Made by a program: the position numbers and the translations under genes
The notes under the pieces: generated by a model
Database searches by the model: none
The model's input: only the letters and a program-made list of their open reading frames with translations
Told to the model about the DNA's origin: nothing
Assembly: GCA_028386065.3 (NCBI GenBank)
Contig: JAKUCV010001740.1
Span: 62,001-126,000 of the forward strand
Source of the DNA: Turnera subulata
Lineage: Eukaryota > Streptophyta > Magnoliopsida > Malpighiales > Passifloraceae
DNA: 64,000 nt
Direction: 5' to 3'
Part shown: in pieces, positions 1 to 10,360 of the stretch
Position numbering within the stretch: the first letter of the stretch is position 1
Layout of the letters: the number at the start of each line of letters is the position of its first letter

Positions 1-452
1 TGCTGGAGGATTAGAATGTCTATGTAGAAATGAAAACCAGGAGAATAATAAAGGACCTTAAAGATCAAGAATTGAAAGGGGATGAGATGTACCATAATCA
101 CAGTCCAATTTGTTCAACAAATATGCCAAATGTATAATGACCCAATCTCTTATATATATCCGTTTGGTTTTGATTAGAATTTTTAACCTTCCTTATTTTA
201 TAAAAATTAATGCTAAATCTAAATCACTAGAAGTAGGTGATGTTAGCCTAAGCTAGTGCAAATTTTCAAGATAAAATAAAAAAGAAATACTAAATACCAA
301 CAGAGAAGACAAACTAAACATCTTTAGCTAAAAATCACAAGACAATTAGAATTTTCTAAGCTAGTATTCAATATTATATAACCACATAACATGTGAGTAA
401 AGATCTTATGCCCAATAGGTACCATATCTTTACTCACAAGTTTACAAATTTA
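1..452. other. AT-rich DNA, no recognisable gene
   Basis: Non-coding, AT-rich sequence with stops in all frames. I see no terminal repeats or protein similarity. It borders a minus-strand RPA-like fragment and may be the decayed remainder of the same mobile element. Confidence 0.5.
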
Positions 453-707
453 TTATGTATGATAAAAAAAGCATAATTCAGAGGAAGGGAAGAAAACCTT
501 ATCACAACATAGAATTGGCATTTCTACAGGAGTGAGCGTGAATAAAACTATAAATGAAGATACATTTTCATCTATGAGAATGCATTCATTTGTAATAAAA
601 TCATGATTTTGCTTTGGATTTACTATATCCAACAACCAGGAGACCCTCACTTTCAATTTATATCCATCAACACGCACCTTAAGATTGTCTAAAGAAGCAA
701 ACTCCAT
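453..707 (-). pseudogene. RPA70-like (DUF223) OB-fold fragment, probably Helitron-derived
   Basis: An 84-codon minus-strand frame resembles the first OB fold of plant replication protein A large-subunit-like proteins, including those carried by Helitrons. Seen directly: a start near the family's usual N-terminus, a basic K-x-K-V-R-V-S segment followed by N-P-K, and an I-L-I-D-E strand about 30 residues later, which is the usual order for this fold. The family binds single-stranded DNA. The frame ends without the later DNA-binding domains. It lies downstream, on its own strand, of the other RPA-like exons at 2205-3258, so it is either a second copy or a rearranged first exon. It is certainly incomplete. 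Confidence 0.5.
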
Positions 708-2204
708 ATTCTGTATATTAATTTACAAAAAATTGAAAAGTAAATAGTATTAGAGTTAAGAATGCTATCTTTCATTAGTTGATATGAAATTTATGAAGCG
801 TAGAATGAGTGTCAAGGCTTACCTAGAGAGAAGTTGCTCTTTAAGCTGTATGTTGGAAGAGGATATGGAATGTAATCATAAAAATCGTATATATATAATG
901 AGACCTTTGGATTGAGAAGATGAGGAAATTTTGGAGAAAAAAATTGTGAAAAGTTAGAATAGGTAGCTAGATAATACCTCAAACTGTAGTTACATCACAC
1001 AAGAAAGCATGCAGTCATCACAAACTCTTAAAAGTATAATTTCAAAACTTACCCATAATGTAGCTCTAAATAATTCACTCTAGGTTTGTTAGAGACGATG
1101 AATATATCACTGAGGGTTGTAGAGAGCTGTAAAACAACAATAATTGTCAACTTTAATGTTACACAAGGATGGTGGCCTTGCTTCGTTATGACCCTCATAT
1201 ATTTTGTCCAAATTATCAATTTTAATGATGCTCATAATCAATGTGGTGATTGTTGAAATAAAACTTATGCTAAATATACGTTGCTAAACCACATTCTCAT
1301 TAAGGATTTAAGGCTTTATTCTTCCAGTTCCCTTTAGCATGTTGCTCTTATCCATTAATTTTTATCTTTATCTTCTAAACTGTTCAAGAAGATAAATGTT
1401 AATAGAGTTAATGATCACATGATAGAAGAAAAAACAATATTGAAAAATGTTAGCAGTTACATGATTTTAAAAAAGGAGAAGGTAACATTGGAAGAGATGC
1501 TTAAAGATAGTTTTTTTTTTTGTCTGAGAGTAGCTCCAAGCTGCTTGGCTGGTCATGATGGAGAATTGTTTTGCTTGTGGGTTTACTTGTTTTAGCCTTT
1601 TATGATTCTTCTTGTAGCTCGTGGTTGATGTCGAAGATACTAACAGCCTTTAGCATTGGAGTTGTTGGATCATCATTTTGAGCACTCACCCTCAATTAGA
1701 ATTTTTTTTGTTTGTTGAGAATCTTGCCAAATATTGGACGTATCTCATTGCACTTAGTTTTTGTAGTATAAGCTAACTATGATCGGGTATGGTAAGTATT
1801 TTTTCTACACTGATGCCGAAGATTATCATATCAGCTGTACCGATTTCAACTTGAATTGAAGCTTTAAGGCGATACCTGTGTCAGAGTGGATATTTATAAA
1901 ACTCATACGCATGTTAAATAATAATTTATTATTGAAAAATTAAATTGTTAAAGGAAATATTTTATCATGGTATTGGCTTTTTCTTGAGCTCACCACACCG
2001 ATCACACCATATGTTGATGTTGCAGTCATTATGCCACTGTGACATTCCGAGCAAGAGGTGTATCACCAAGCTTTTGAGGTATCGATATCCACGATTGTAG
2101 CCAATCATGTAAACTTTATATTCTGTAATTGTAACTTTTTAGTAGTATTTCTCTTCTATTAAAAAAAAAAGGGGAGTTGGCAAAAAAAATATTATTTATC
2201 TAAC
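708..2204. other. AT-rich spacer with poly-T and poly-A runs
   Basis: No protein-coding similarity on either strand. A T-run near 1511-1522 and an A-run near 2160-2170 bracket about 650 bases of mixed composition. The A-run follows a TTCTATTA stretch, as some retroposon tails do, but no target duplication was found. Leftovers of RPA introns could also lie here. Confidence 0.35.
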
Positions 2205-3258
2205 CTTGCATTCATCAGAATTCAGCTCCAGTAGTTGTTGTATGGTTTTACGATTCTCCAGCAGTACATGCCCTTGGTTTATTTTGTTGTCCTCCGTGGA
2301 TTTTATAACTCTCACTTCCTTCATATTGTTATGATGTGCTCTGCATAGGTAATTACAAATTTGAGAAAATTTTAATATATTATGTCTTACATGTAAAGGT
2401 GGGAAGGAATGCAGATTGTAGAAATTGATTCACTCATATATCTCTTTTACTTCTGGTATTTGGAGATTGATGTAATATTTTTGTAGTAGACGTGTTATAT
2501 ACTGCATAATCAATTTGTGAAGCAGTAGAAATTTACTAATGTTCTACTGTTTTCTAAATTTACTTACCTCCACAGGTGCGAACAGTCATTGAAGTGAATA
2601 TTATCACTGTCGGCTCATCTTGTTGGTTTTCATTAATTTCATCTTCATTAAATTGTTCCGCTTCTTTGTTCCACAATGTGATTGGGATTTGTTGGTGCTT
2701 GATTAAGGTAATAAGTGATAATTTCTCTTTTTATATTGTTAAGAAAATATTTGTAAAATTGGAAAGTTTGATGTGTTACTTGTGATTTATGATTGTTAAC
2801 ATTTTTTTTTGTGGTGATGCCATAGCGTTTAGGTGTGGGAATTACGCCACTGATGGAAGTGATTGCTCCAATGACATCTGTAAATTATGAGTATTATATT
2901 GTTAATTAAAATATCTAAAGTTCATTGTTATTTTAGATCAGAGACAACAAAAGGGAGAGAAATGGGAAAAAATTATTATACCAATTAAAAAATTTTCATT
3001 GTTTTTTTTTTTTACCTTGCAATACTTCAAACACGATAAATTGGAATCATTCGTATGAGATTTTTGTAGTGTCATCAGATGTACGACGTATTGAAACCCC
3101 CTTATTCATTTGAATAGTATAATAATGAGGAGAAATATGTTATTTCTTTTTACTATGTGTCGCTGTAAATCCTGATAGTATGATAATTTCTCCTTGTTGT
3201 AAAATTGCTTCAAAATATGAAAATCTTTCTCTACTGCAATTTCTTGTACGGTATCACC
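2205..3258 (-). pseudogene. RPA70-like single-stranded-DNA-binding protein, four decayed exons
   Basis: Four minus-strand blocks match successive parts of plant RPA1-like proteins. The block at about 3010-3258 is the end of the first OB fold (G-D-T-V-Q-E-I). The block at about 2824-2880 carries D-V-I-G-A-I-T-S-I-S, the usual start of the second fold. The block at about 2572-2702 carries I-P-I-T-L-W followed by a P-T-V-I-I-F-T-S strand. The block at about 2205-2343 carries the linker N-R-K-T-I-Q-Q-L-L. Splice signals survive: an acceptor TTTGTAG near 3259 and a donor GAG/GTAAGT at about 2571. A one-base frameshift and a stop lie in the first block. The C-terminal zinc-ribbon domain was not found. 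Plant Helitrons often carry such a gene, and a Helitron Rep remnant on the same strand lies at 24.7-26.3 kb. Confidence 0.6.
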
Positions 3259-3355
3259 CTACAAATACATTAATAAAAGCTACATTATTATTAAAAAGTT
3301 TGTTTCATATTGAAAATTTTAAATTATTCACGTATATGTTCATGTAGAAGCAATT

Positions 3356-3536
3356 AGGGGAGAGCATCTCTATCGTACCGATTGGCATACCGATAGCTGT
3401 TGGCTCGGCATCGGTCGGCAGATTGGCTCAGAAAAAATTGCGGCTCGGTATTACACCATGCCGAGAAATAGCGGGACTAAATTGGTATGCATGGGTCGGT
3501 ATGTTGGTATCCCGATAACGTCCCAACATATAAATA
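3356..3536 (+). promoter_or_regulatory. Promoter with short CGGTAT/ATACCG repeats, hAT-like 5' end
   Basis: Several direct and inverted copies of CGGTAT, ACCGAT and GCCGAG sit within about 150 bases, followed by a TATAAATA box at 3529-3536 and a pyrimidine-rich leader. Clustered subterminal repeats before a TATA box are typical of the 5' end of plant Ac-like hAT elements. A plus-strand hAT transposase lies at 22.3-24.4 kb, with other insertions between. The link between the two is inference: I could not find matching terminal inverted repeats or an 8-bp target duplication. Confidence 0.4.
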
Positions 3537-4416
3537 CCCAAATTAAAACCCACAAATCCCTAATTTTCCTTCACTTTCACTCTGCCTCTCATCTTCCTGT
3601 TCGTTCTCACTCACTCCCTCAACTTCTTTTCCATTCTTTTCCGCTGCCCCTACTCTACAACTAGCCACTTTCTCTGCATCCTCCACCAGAAAACCACCAC
3701 GTCGCCGCCACCTCCTTGACTAAACCTCCATGTCGTTGCCTCCTCCCCTATAGAACCGCCTTGAAAAAAGGAACAAAACTACCATTTGCTCCTTCACAAC
3801 AAGACACAACAAAGCAACAGAAAGGGAACGACGACGTGGGTTTCTTGCAGGCCATCTCCCCTTCCTCCACTTGCTCCTCCCCTTTCCTTCTATTTTGTTT
3901 CGGTACTTGTATTTTGTATTTGTTTTTCTTCAGATCTGATGGCATTATGGAAATCCATTATATTTGCATATTTCATTTTGAGCAGTTGTCTTGTTGTGTT
4001 TGTTAAGGCATTTTTTAAAGATTACAGGCCATCTCCCTCCCCTTCCCTCCGCTTCAATTTCATTTCGTTTATGTTCATATTTATCCTTTTTAAAAATTTT
4101 GTTCACATTTATCTTATTTAATAATTAAGGTTGTCTTTTGGAAATTTTATTCTTAATTTTCTAAATTTTTGAGTTGGTGAATTGACTTCTAGAATTGTAG
4201 TAGCCTGTGGCAAAAATCATTTAAAGGAACCATGTTCTAGCCTACCTTTAATGTGTTCATTCTTCAAATCCTATGCATTAATTCATTCAAAGGAGCAATC
4301 TTTTGTTCAAGAATGCCTATCTTAGTGCTATCTTCATTTTCAAGATGCAAGTTCTATGCATTTTCTAATCAAAGATGCAAGCTTTTATTCAATATTGCAT
4401 TAACCAAATTCTTATG
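3537..4416 (+). other. Untranslated leader/intron-like region and left flank of Pack-MULE
   Basis: CT-rich leader-like sequence after the TATA box (about 3560-3900) ends in a plausible splice acceptor, TTTTTCTTCAG near 3930. Short frames here are low-complexity and match no family. From about 4200 the sequence is a purine/pyrimidine-poor repeat that continues after the Pack-MULE at 6306, so it predates that insertion. Confidence 0.35.
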
Positions 4417-4723
4417 GGTTAAAAGACACAGTGTGTCCTTTCACTTTTCCGATTTCAATGTTTGTGTCCCTTTTTTTTTTATTTCAAACATTGTGTCCCT
4501 GAACCTGTTGAAAATGAAGCAATGTTGTCCAAATTACCTCCAATTGCAGGTTGACCAATCACAGCCCGCCACGTGTCTTGGGGGCTGGGCCCAAATTACA
4601 TCCAATTTCTAGTTTCTTTTTTTTATTATTTTTTCACAAAATATTAAATACCAATGAAAATGAAAATTAAATTTAGTTTTTTTAAATAATATAAAATGAT
4701 TAAATCGTTTTAATGGATTATTA
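4417..4723 (+). repeat. Pack-MULE left terminal inverted repeat
   Basis: About 307 bp, inverted relative to 6001-6305 with only scattered differences (for example in the T-runs). Similarity stops abruptly after GGATTATTA at 4723. It contains the CACGTG-like core CCACGTG near 4570. Confidence 0.9.
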
Positions 4724-4739
4724 ACAGTCTACCACTCCA

Positions 4740-5515
4740 CATAAATTCCCAACCAGTGTTTCCACCACATTTATCAAGAGTAATCAAAGAGAGCAAGGTT
4801 AGAGTCTTTCCCAGGCCCATATCATCTGCAAGAATTCCCCCACGCAAAGGCTCAGGGCGCTTGCCCGTGTGAAAATTGGTAAGAACATTCACATATTCCC
4901 CATCCCTCTCCTCCCAAAAAGGAGGCAATTCAGTGGAGTTCTCTCTGTTCACCAGCCACCACAAGGCCTCCTTCTGGCGAGGAAAAAGGGGAGACTTGAT
5001 AACTTCCGTTGGGGGGTTCAAGATGCCCCATTTGGCCTTCCTTACGGGCACGCTCGTCTGCCAACATAAATACCTCATCGAAACTCTTAACACCATCCCT
5101 TTCCTTACTCCTTTCCCTCACCACCATAGCATCGGAGGAACCCAGAGGCGAATGCAAAGGCGGGAGGAGGACCATCCCCGCCCCCAAAATGGCGAACTAA
5201 CAACCTCAAAATCCTCGAGACGTGCAAAGAGATGAACTTGGCAAGAAATTCTGAACTTATTCTTGGCCCCGGAATCGGATACAATCCCTTCAACAGTAAC
5301 CCTATGGGAGTCAATCAAAGGGGATAAAACGGCAGCGACTGACCTTTCTATGTGACCCACCTGGACGGATAGGGTATTGAGGACCTTGTTGGCATTCGCG
5401 TCGTAAGGTTAAGAGGTTCCCGGATGAGACCCACCAGTTCGCGCCCGGTGATTCGGCCGGAGTAGTACTTGAGGCCCACTATGTTGGCGAGGACGAAACC
5501 CACCATGTAGGTCTC
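4740..5515 (-). pseudogene. Captured fragment of RAD5/HLTF-like SNF2 helicase (SMARCA3-like)
   Basis: Minus-strand frames match plant SMARCA3-like/RAD5 proteins, nuclear SNF2 ATPases with an N-terminal HIRAN domain that act in DNA-damage tolerance. In order: HIRAN segment (Y-Y-S-G-R-I-T-G-R-E-L-V-G-L, about 5400-5515); Q/V-G-H-I-E-R-S-V-A-A-V-L-S-P-L (about 5310-5360); a linker with E-V-I-K-S-P-L-F; and the first SNF2 helicase block with L-R-G-G-I-L-A-D-D-M-G-L-G-K-T, the Walker A motif (about 4800-4845). The frame changes at least twice (about 5370 and 5160-5190), so no full protein can be made. Sequence ends about 25 residues after Walker A, so the rest of the ATPase and the RING finger are absent. 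It was presumably acquired from a host gene by the Pack-MULE. Confidence 0.82.
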
Positions 5516-5539
5516 GATGCGAGAGTGAGGCCAGCGTTG

Positions 5540-5870
5540 ACAGCCCCGCAAAGACGCGGTAGTCCTTGCGGCCGAAGAGGACGCTGTAGTAGGGGCCGCC
5601 GACCATGGTGACGAGATCGCTGGTGGCGGCGGTGAGGATGTCGGTGCAAGAGACGGTGCCCGGGAAGGAGAGCTCGAGGGCGGTCTTGGAGCGGGTGAGG
5701 AGGTCGAAGGCGTCGCCGGGGAGGGAGAGGTTGATGTCGGTGTCGAGCTCGGCGGAGTTGAAGGGGGTGGAGGAGAGGAGCTTCTCAAGATCGTTTCGTT
5801 GGCTGCAGAGGGGGGCGCAGTGGAGGAAGGAGGGAGGGGTAAGGGGAAGCGGGGGCGGCGCTCGGAGAGT
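5540..5870 (-). pseudogene. Captured class III (secretory) peroxidase fragment
   Basis: A minus-strand frame matches the middle of plant class III haem peroxidases of the type that carry D-I-N-L-S-L-P-G-D-A-F-D. Also visible are T-K/A-L-E-L, P-G-T-V-S-C-T-D-I-L and L-V-T-M-V-G-G-P-Y-Y, the last being the segment that shapes the substrate pocket. Catalytic Arg/His helix B and the proximal haem-ligand His are outside the captured piece. One expected cysteine before P-G-T-V-S-C is Phe here. The fragment joins the RAD5-like piece between about 5516 and 5545 in a different reading frame. Upstream, a proline/serine-rich stretch runs to the right terminal repeat. It was presumably transduced from a host gene; no function is inferred. 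Confidence 0.8.
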
Positions 5871-6000
5871 TCCGGGAGAGGGCGGCGGAGGTTGAGTTGG
5901 CGGCGTTCGCGAACAACGGCCATGGAAGCAGGAGAACCCATGGGGGAAGAGGAGAAGAAAAGGAAAGAAAGAAGAAAAATAAGAGAAACAATACTCCATG

Positions 6001-6305
6001 TAATAATCCATTAAAACAATTTTAATCATTTTATATTGTTTATAAACTAAATTTAATTTTCATTTTCATTGGTATTTAATATTTTGTAAAAAATCAAAAA
6101 AGAAAAGAAACTGGAAATTGGATGTAATTTGGGCCCAACCCCAAGGCACGTGGCGGGCTATGATTGGTCGACCTGCAATTGGAGGTAATTTGGACAACAT
6201 TGCTTCATTTCCAACAGGTTCGGGGACATAATGTTTGAAATAAAAAGAAAAGGGACACAAACATTGAAATCGGAAAAGTGAAAGGACATACTGTGTCTTT
6301 TAACC
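6001..6305 (-). repeat. Pack-MULE right terminal inverted repeat
   Basis: Reverse-complement partner of 4417-4723; ends CTGTGTCTTTTAACC at 6305 and is followed by the 10-bp target duplication. Confidence 0.9.
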
Positions 6306-6918
6306 AATTCTTATGGTGTTCTTCTAACCATTCTTTTCTTGATTCTTTAGTGTAACTACACTAAGAGGCACAAAGAGAGTTGTGTTCTAACTCATTCTAA
6401 ACAAAGATCCTAACTAGGATGCAACATATCCAAAAGGTGTTCTTGAATGCATATCATGACTATGATGATGCAAGGATGCATGTTTTGTCTAAAACAATGC
6501 ATTGAAAAGAGGGCGTTCAAACCCAAATTCATTCTTGAAATTGGGTGTTCAAACCCGAAACTTGATTCTTTGAAGATGGGTGTATTCTATCCGGATTTGG
6601 ATTCTTGAAAAATGGGTTGTCTAACCCGAAATATTTTCTTTGAAATAGGTGTGTTCTACCCACAAATTTGGCGGGTTAGACAACCCATTTTCGGCATTAC
6701 GATGCCTTACAAAGCAAGCATTTTCTCCTTGTTCTAACCCGATGAACAATTCATTGAAAATTTGGCATTACGATTCAAAACAATTCAACGAAAATTCGCG
6801 TTATGATGCCTTAAAAAAGCATGCATTTTCTAACACAAAATCATCATTATAACGCCCTAACTAGAGCACAGAAAAGGGATTAGAAACTACCTTCGAGGTT
6901 GTTCTCCTTGTTCCAACC
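6306..6918 (-). repeat. Part of a minus-strand LTR with a 35-bp tandem hairpin repeat
   Basis: This segment continues across the Athila insertion at 20466: the CAACC duplication ends here at 6918 and again at 20470. It therefore belongs to the LTR whose TATA box is at 20771-20779. Five diverged units of 32-36 bp start at 6511, 6543, 6578, 6614 and 6648. Most have the form GGG-(7-9 nt)-CCC around a T-G-T-T-C-A/T core. Stronger hairpins precede them (GAGTT/AACTC at 6377-6393 and ATCCTA/TAGGAT at 6407-6420). Confidence 0.6.
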
Positions 6919-9046
6919 TGATGCATGTGAAATATGCATAGTTTAGGGCATAATTTTGGACGCAAATTATTCTAAATTCATTATGATTATATGCCTCCAA
7001 TGCAATATTCCACTATATTCCTCCAATTTCTATCCCTCACTGTATGAATAGTGATTTCAGGTGCATTTCAATCAATTCAAGAGGATTTCATTGAAGAATG
7101 TGAAGATACAGCATCAGCCACAATATGAGTCTGTTGCAGAACCCTTGAGCCTGTCCGTGAGGCTGTTGTTCATCGAGAATTCAATTGAAGGCCTCAAACC
7201 ACCTTCAAATCACAAATTTTCCACTGAAGCTCGTTTCCCTCACTTTTTTCCAAGAAGTCCTCATGACACCTCATCATCGGTAGAAGAAGCAGAAGTCAAT
7301 TGAAAGGAAAGTTTGAAGAAGAACTGCAACAGACCCAGGCACAGCATCAGCCTGTGCGTCCTGCAAACCCAGAAATTGCAGAAGGAATATAAAATTTAAT
7401 TGCAGAAGGAATATAAAATTTACACCACTTGCACCACCTGCTCCACCAACATAAACAAACATTCTCCTAACGTCCCAGAGCACTTTCCAGGGAAAAAGGA
7501 GTAGGCACATGCCACTCAAAGGGAATCCACCTTAAAGAACAATTATCCTCTGTAAAGGGCACCTTGGAACTTACAATCCACCAATCAACTTGCTGCCCAT
7601 CACGCCTATCCTGACAACACACGCTGGAAAACTGACGAGCCAACTTGCCCAAACGCCCATACTTTCCAGCAAGTTGGTAGGAAGAAGAACAGAAGAGCTG
7701 CACCTACAAAAAGGAAGGGAGAAGACACGGAGCAGAGGAGAATCCCATTGACAAAGACACCCCTCAAACTTACAGAATTCCTGGAGCAGAGGTGGGACCT
7801 AGAAACACCAAAGGTCCAAGGGAAACACGATTCTGCAGCTTTTCTGGCAGTAATCGTGTTGTCCCTAACCTCCAGATTGTCCAAACCACTATGCCATTCC
7901 ATACTTCCTTCTGCTTTGTAATTTCGATTATGAACCAAAACAACCCCTTCTTAGGTTGAAGGGGTGAACATGTCTTTGATTTTAATGCAATAGATTGCTC
8001 GCATTATGTTCTTAACCAGACCTTATTGTTTTGGTTGTTGCAAACTTGCACCATGTATGAGTCTTGATCAAACCCATGCATGATTATAGGTGGCTAGGAG
8101 AAGGACCGAAAGGAGAAACCTTAGCCACTGGAACAACATCAACCAGCCCTTAGTTTTTAGCCTTTGACGAGAGTTAGAAACTAATTGAGGAACTAGCCTC
8201 AACACCACTCTTAAACCCCTGAGTTTGACCGATGCGAGAGCATTAGGAATGTGAGAACCATGAGAGGCACCTGTGAGCGAAAGCAAATGGGTGCAGTATA
8301 GGTTGAGAGCGCCTGCAAGAACCGATTCTATTAATTGACTCTTTTGCTGTCAACAGCCTCGGCCTGTACACAGTACAACATCAGTCTGTGCCTAGTACAG
8401 TCTCAGTCTGTGACAGCATAGTCAAAAAGATAACAAAATTCCTAATTTGATTCTTGATTGACTACTAGGCATAATCCTATTAATTTAGTAGCAGCCTGGT
8501 GAAGGACCGAAAGGAGAAGCCAGGTGTGCTAGACCAACAATAGTCAACCTTCACTCCTTAGCCATTCGAAAGAAGATATGGAGAGACTGTGGGTATTAGC
8601 ACGAATATTAAAATTCATCCTCAAGTAGACATTTACTCTAGTGACAGGGGGTAGATGGAAGCTTAGGGAACTATTAATAAGATCGAAAGCCGTTGATAGT
8701 ACTTTAGGTTGGGAGCCCCTTCAAGACATCTGATTAGTCACAGCCTTACCCACAGGCTCAGCCTGTGACTGAGGCTGTCGAGCAATTTATATGTATAAAA
8801 TAGGATATGTGAACCCAGGATGCCAAAGAATCCACAAAAACTGATACCTTCCTCATTTAATCAGCTGTTACATTTATCTTTCCTGTCTAGTTTAGATTTT
8901 CATCATCATTCACCCAAATCCATCCTTATTTAATTATTTTCGAGCTTAGTTCGTCTTAAATTGAAAGGAAACAGACTCAACCCAGTCTCTGTGGATACGA
9001 CCTTGATAAAGTACTACAACAACCCTGTGCACTTGCAGGAGCCAAT
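6919..9046 (+). repeat. 5' LTR of Athila-1, 3' end truncated
   Basis: Pairs with 18359-20465 at high identity over its whole length. It carries a 24-bp tandem duplication (about 7373-7420) that is single in the 3' LTR. A candidate TATA box (TGTATAAAATAGG) lies near 8790-8803. Three 22-bp units (8353-8418) repeat the ACAGNCTCAGNCTGT motif. Similarity to the LTR end stops at about 9046, where a deletion joins the LTR directly to the middle of gag. Confidence 0.88.
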
Positions 9047-10360
9047 TTTACTGACTGGGCAGTCTAGTCAGAGCCTTTGCTGAAGGAATATCATCCACCA
9101 AGCAAGGCTACAAACCTGAGGGAGCAGCTCATCGGCTTTTCCCAGCGTTATGATGAATCAATCCGCGATGATTGGGTGCGATTCAAGGGATTACTAAGAA
9201 GATGCCCAAACCACAGAATTGATGAGGCCGTACAACTTGAACAATTCTATTGCGGCCTGAGTGATGAAGACCAGAACACTTTGAACAAAATGGCTAATGG
9301 TTCATTTCTGGACAAAGACTACAATGATGGAGTAACCATCCTTGAAGCTCTGTGTAAGAGGAAAACCCAAATCAGGGGAGTCAAGGCCTCTGGAATAACT
9401 GGAGTAGACAGAGTAACAAAGCTAGAGGCAGAGATAGAAGCCCTCAGGAAGAAATTAGGGGCTACTCACGTCAAGGCAGCCACATTCACAGCCTCAGACT
9501 GTGAAGGATGTGGGGGACCTCACAACACATCCAGTTGTCCCCTCTTTACCGAATGTGATTCCGAACAGGCTCACTACATCCAACAGAGGCAAGGACAGTA
9601 TGGAAACACTTACAGTCCTTCTTAGGGGAATCATCCAAATTTCTCCTGGAAGGCACCAAATGAAGAGAGAAGTCCACCACAAGCCCAATTCCAGCGGTAA
9701 AATCAAGGAGGACAGCCCTAGTACCAAAGACAGAACCAAGGGGGATAGCAAGGCAACAACACCGACATGATGAGCATGCTGCAGTCCATCTTGGAGAACC
9801 AAAACAAGATGAGTGAGGAAATTAGTCAAATCAAATCCCACAATAGAATCTTCGAAAATCAAATTGCTCAACAAGCCTCTATGTCCACTAATCAACAAGG
9901 AACCCTTCCAGGGAAACCAATAGAGAATCCAAGGAATGAGCATTGCAAGGCTGTAACACTTCACAGTAGGAAGGAATTAGGGGCACAACACCAAAATAGC
10001 CTGATGCTGTAGATCAGACAGCATCAACATCCAACCCAGGGCAAACAGTGCAAACACAGGTTGAGCCTATGGGTTAGCCTGTGAGCACTAAGAAAGCTGA
10101 GAAACAACCCTAGACTGTCCGACCCTATCAGCCTCCTCTCCCATATCCAGAAGTGTACCTCAAGTCCAAACTAGAAAAGCAATTTAGTAAGTTTAAGAAG
10201 ATGCTAAATAAGCTTTGTGTTAATGCTCCTTTTAGTGATGTGGTTACATAGATGCCGTCATATGCCAAGTTCCTCAAGGACATCTTGACCAAGAAAAGAA
10301 CCATTGACAACATCGAGATAGTAGCCATGACAGCCTAGGGGAGTGCCCTCATTCAGCACC
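9047..10360 (+). pseudogene. Athila-1 gag, N-terminus deleted
   Basis: Capsid/nucleocapsid protein that packages element RNA. The frame enters at a point equal to about 46430 of the second Athila copy, so roughly the first 160 codons are missing. Visible in order: the capsid core (Q-L-I-G-F-S-Q-R-Y-D-E-S-I-R), a short coiled-coil stretch (K-L-E-A-E-I-E-A-L), a zinc-knuckle-like C-E-G-C-G-G-P-H-x4-C at about 9502-9540, a Q-rich stretch, then the segment leading into protease. In-frame stops include TAG at 9623, 9719, 9746, 10111 and 10249; four of these five read CAG in the second copy. A frameshift lies near 9970-10000. Confidence 0.85.

Larger units (their letters stand above)
4417..6305 (-). 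mobile_element. Pack-MULE carrying a chimera of two host genes
   Basis: A 1889-bp element with long terminal inverted repeats (4417-4723 and 6001-6305, both starting GGTTAAAAGACACAG at the outer end). It is flanked by a perfect 10-bp target duplication AATTCTTATG (4407-4416 and 6306-6315). Long inverted repeats and a 9-11 bp duplication are diagnostic of Mutator-like elements. No transposase is present. The 1277-bp interior is made of captured coding DNA, both pieces on the minus strand: a class III peroxidase fragment and a RAD5/HLTF-like fragment. It sits inside the split minus-strand LTR described at 20466-21779. Confidence 0.88.

Noticed and set aside
1511..2170. LINE or SINE bounded by the T-run and A-run
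   Set aside because: No endonuclease, reverse transcriptase or tRNA-like promoter boxes and no target duplication.
5605..5895. Plus-strand open frame of 96 codons (Arg/Gly/Glu-rich)
   Set aside because: It is the complement of the captured peroxidase DNA in the Pack-MULE; G+C-rich host DNA gives long chance frames.
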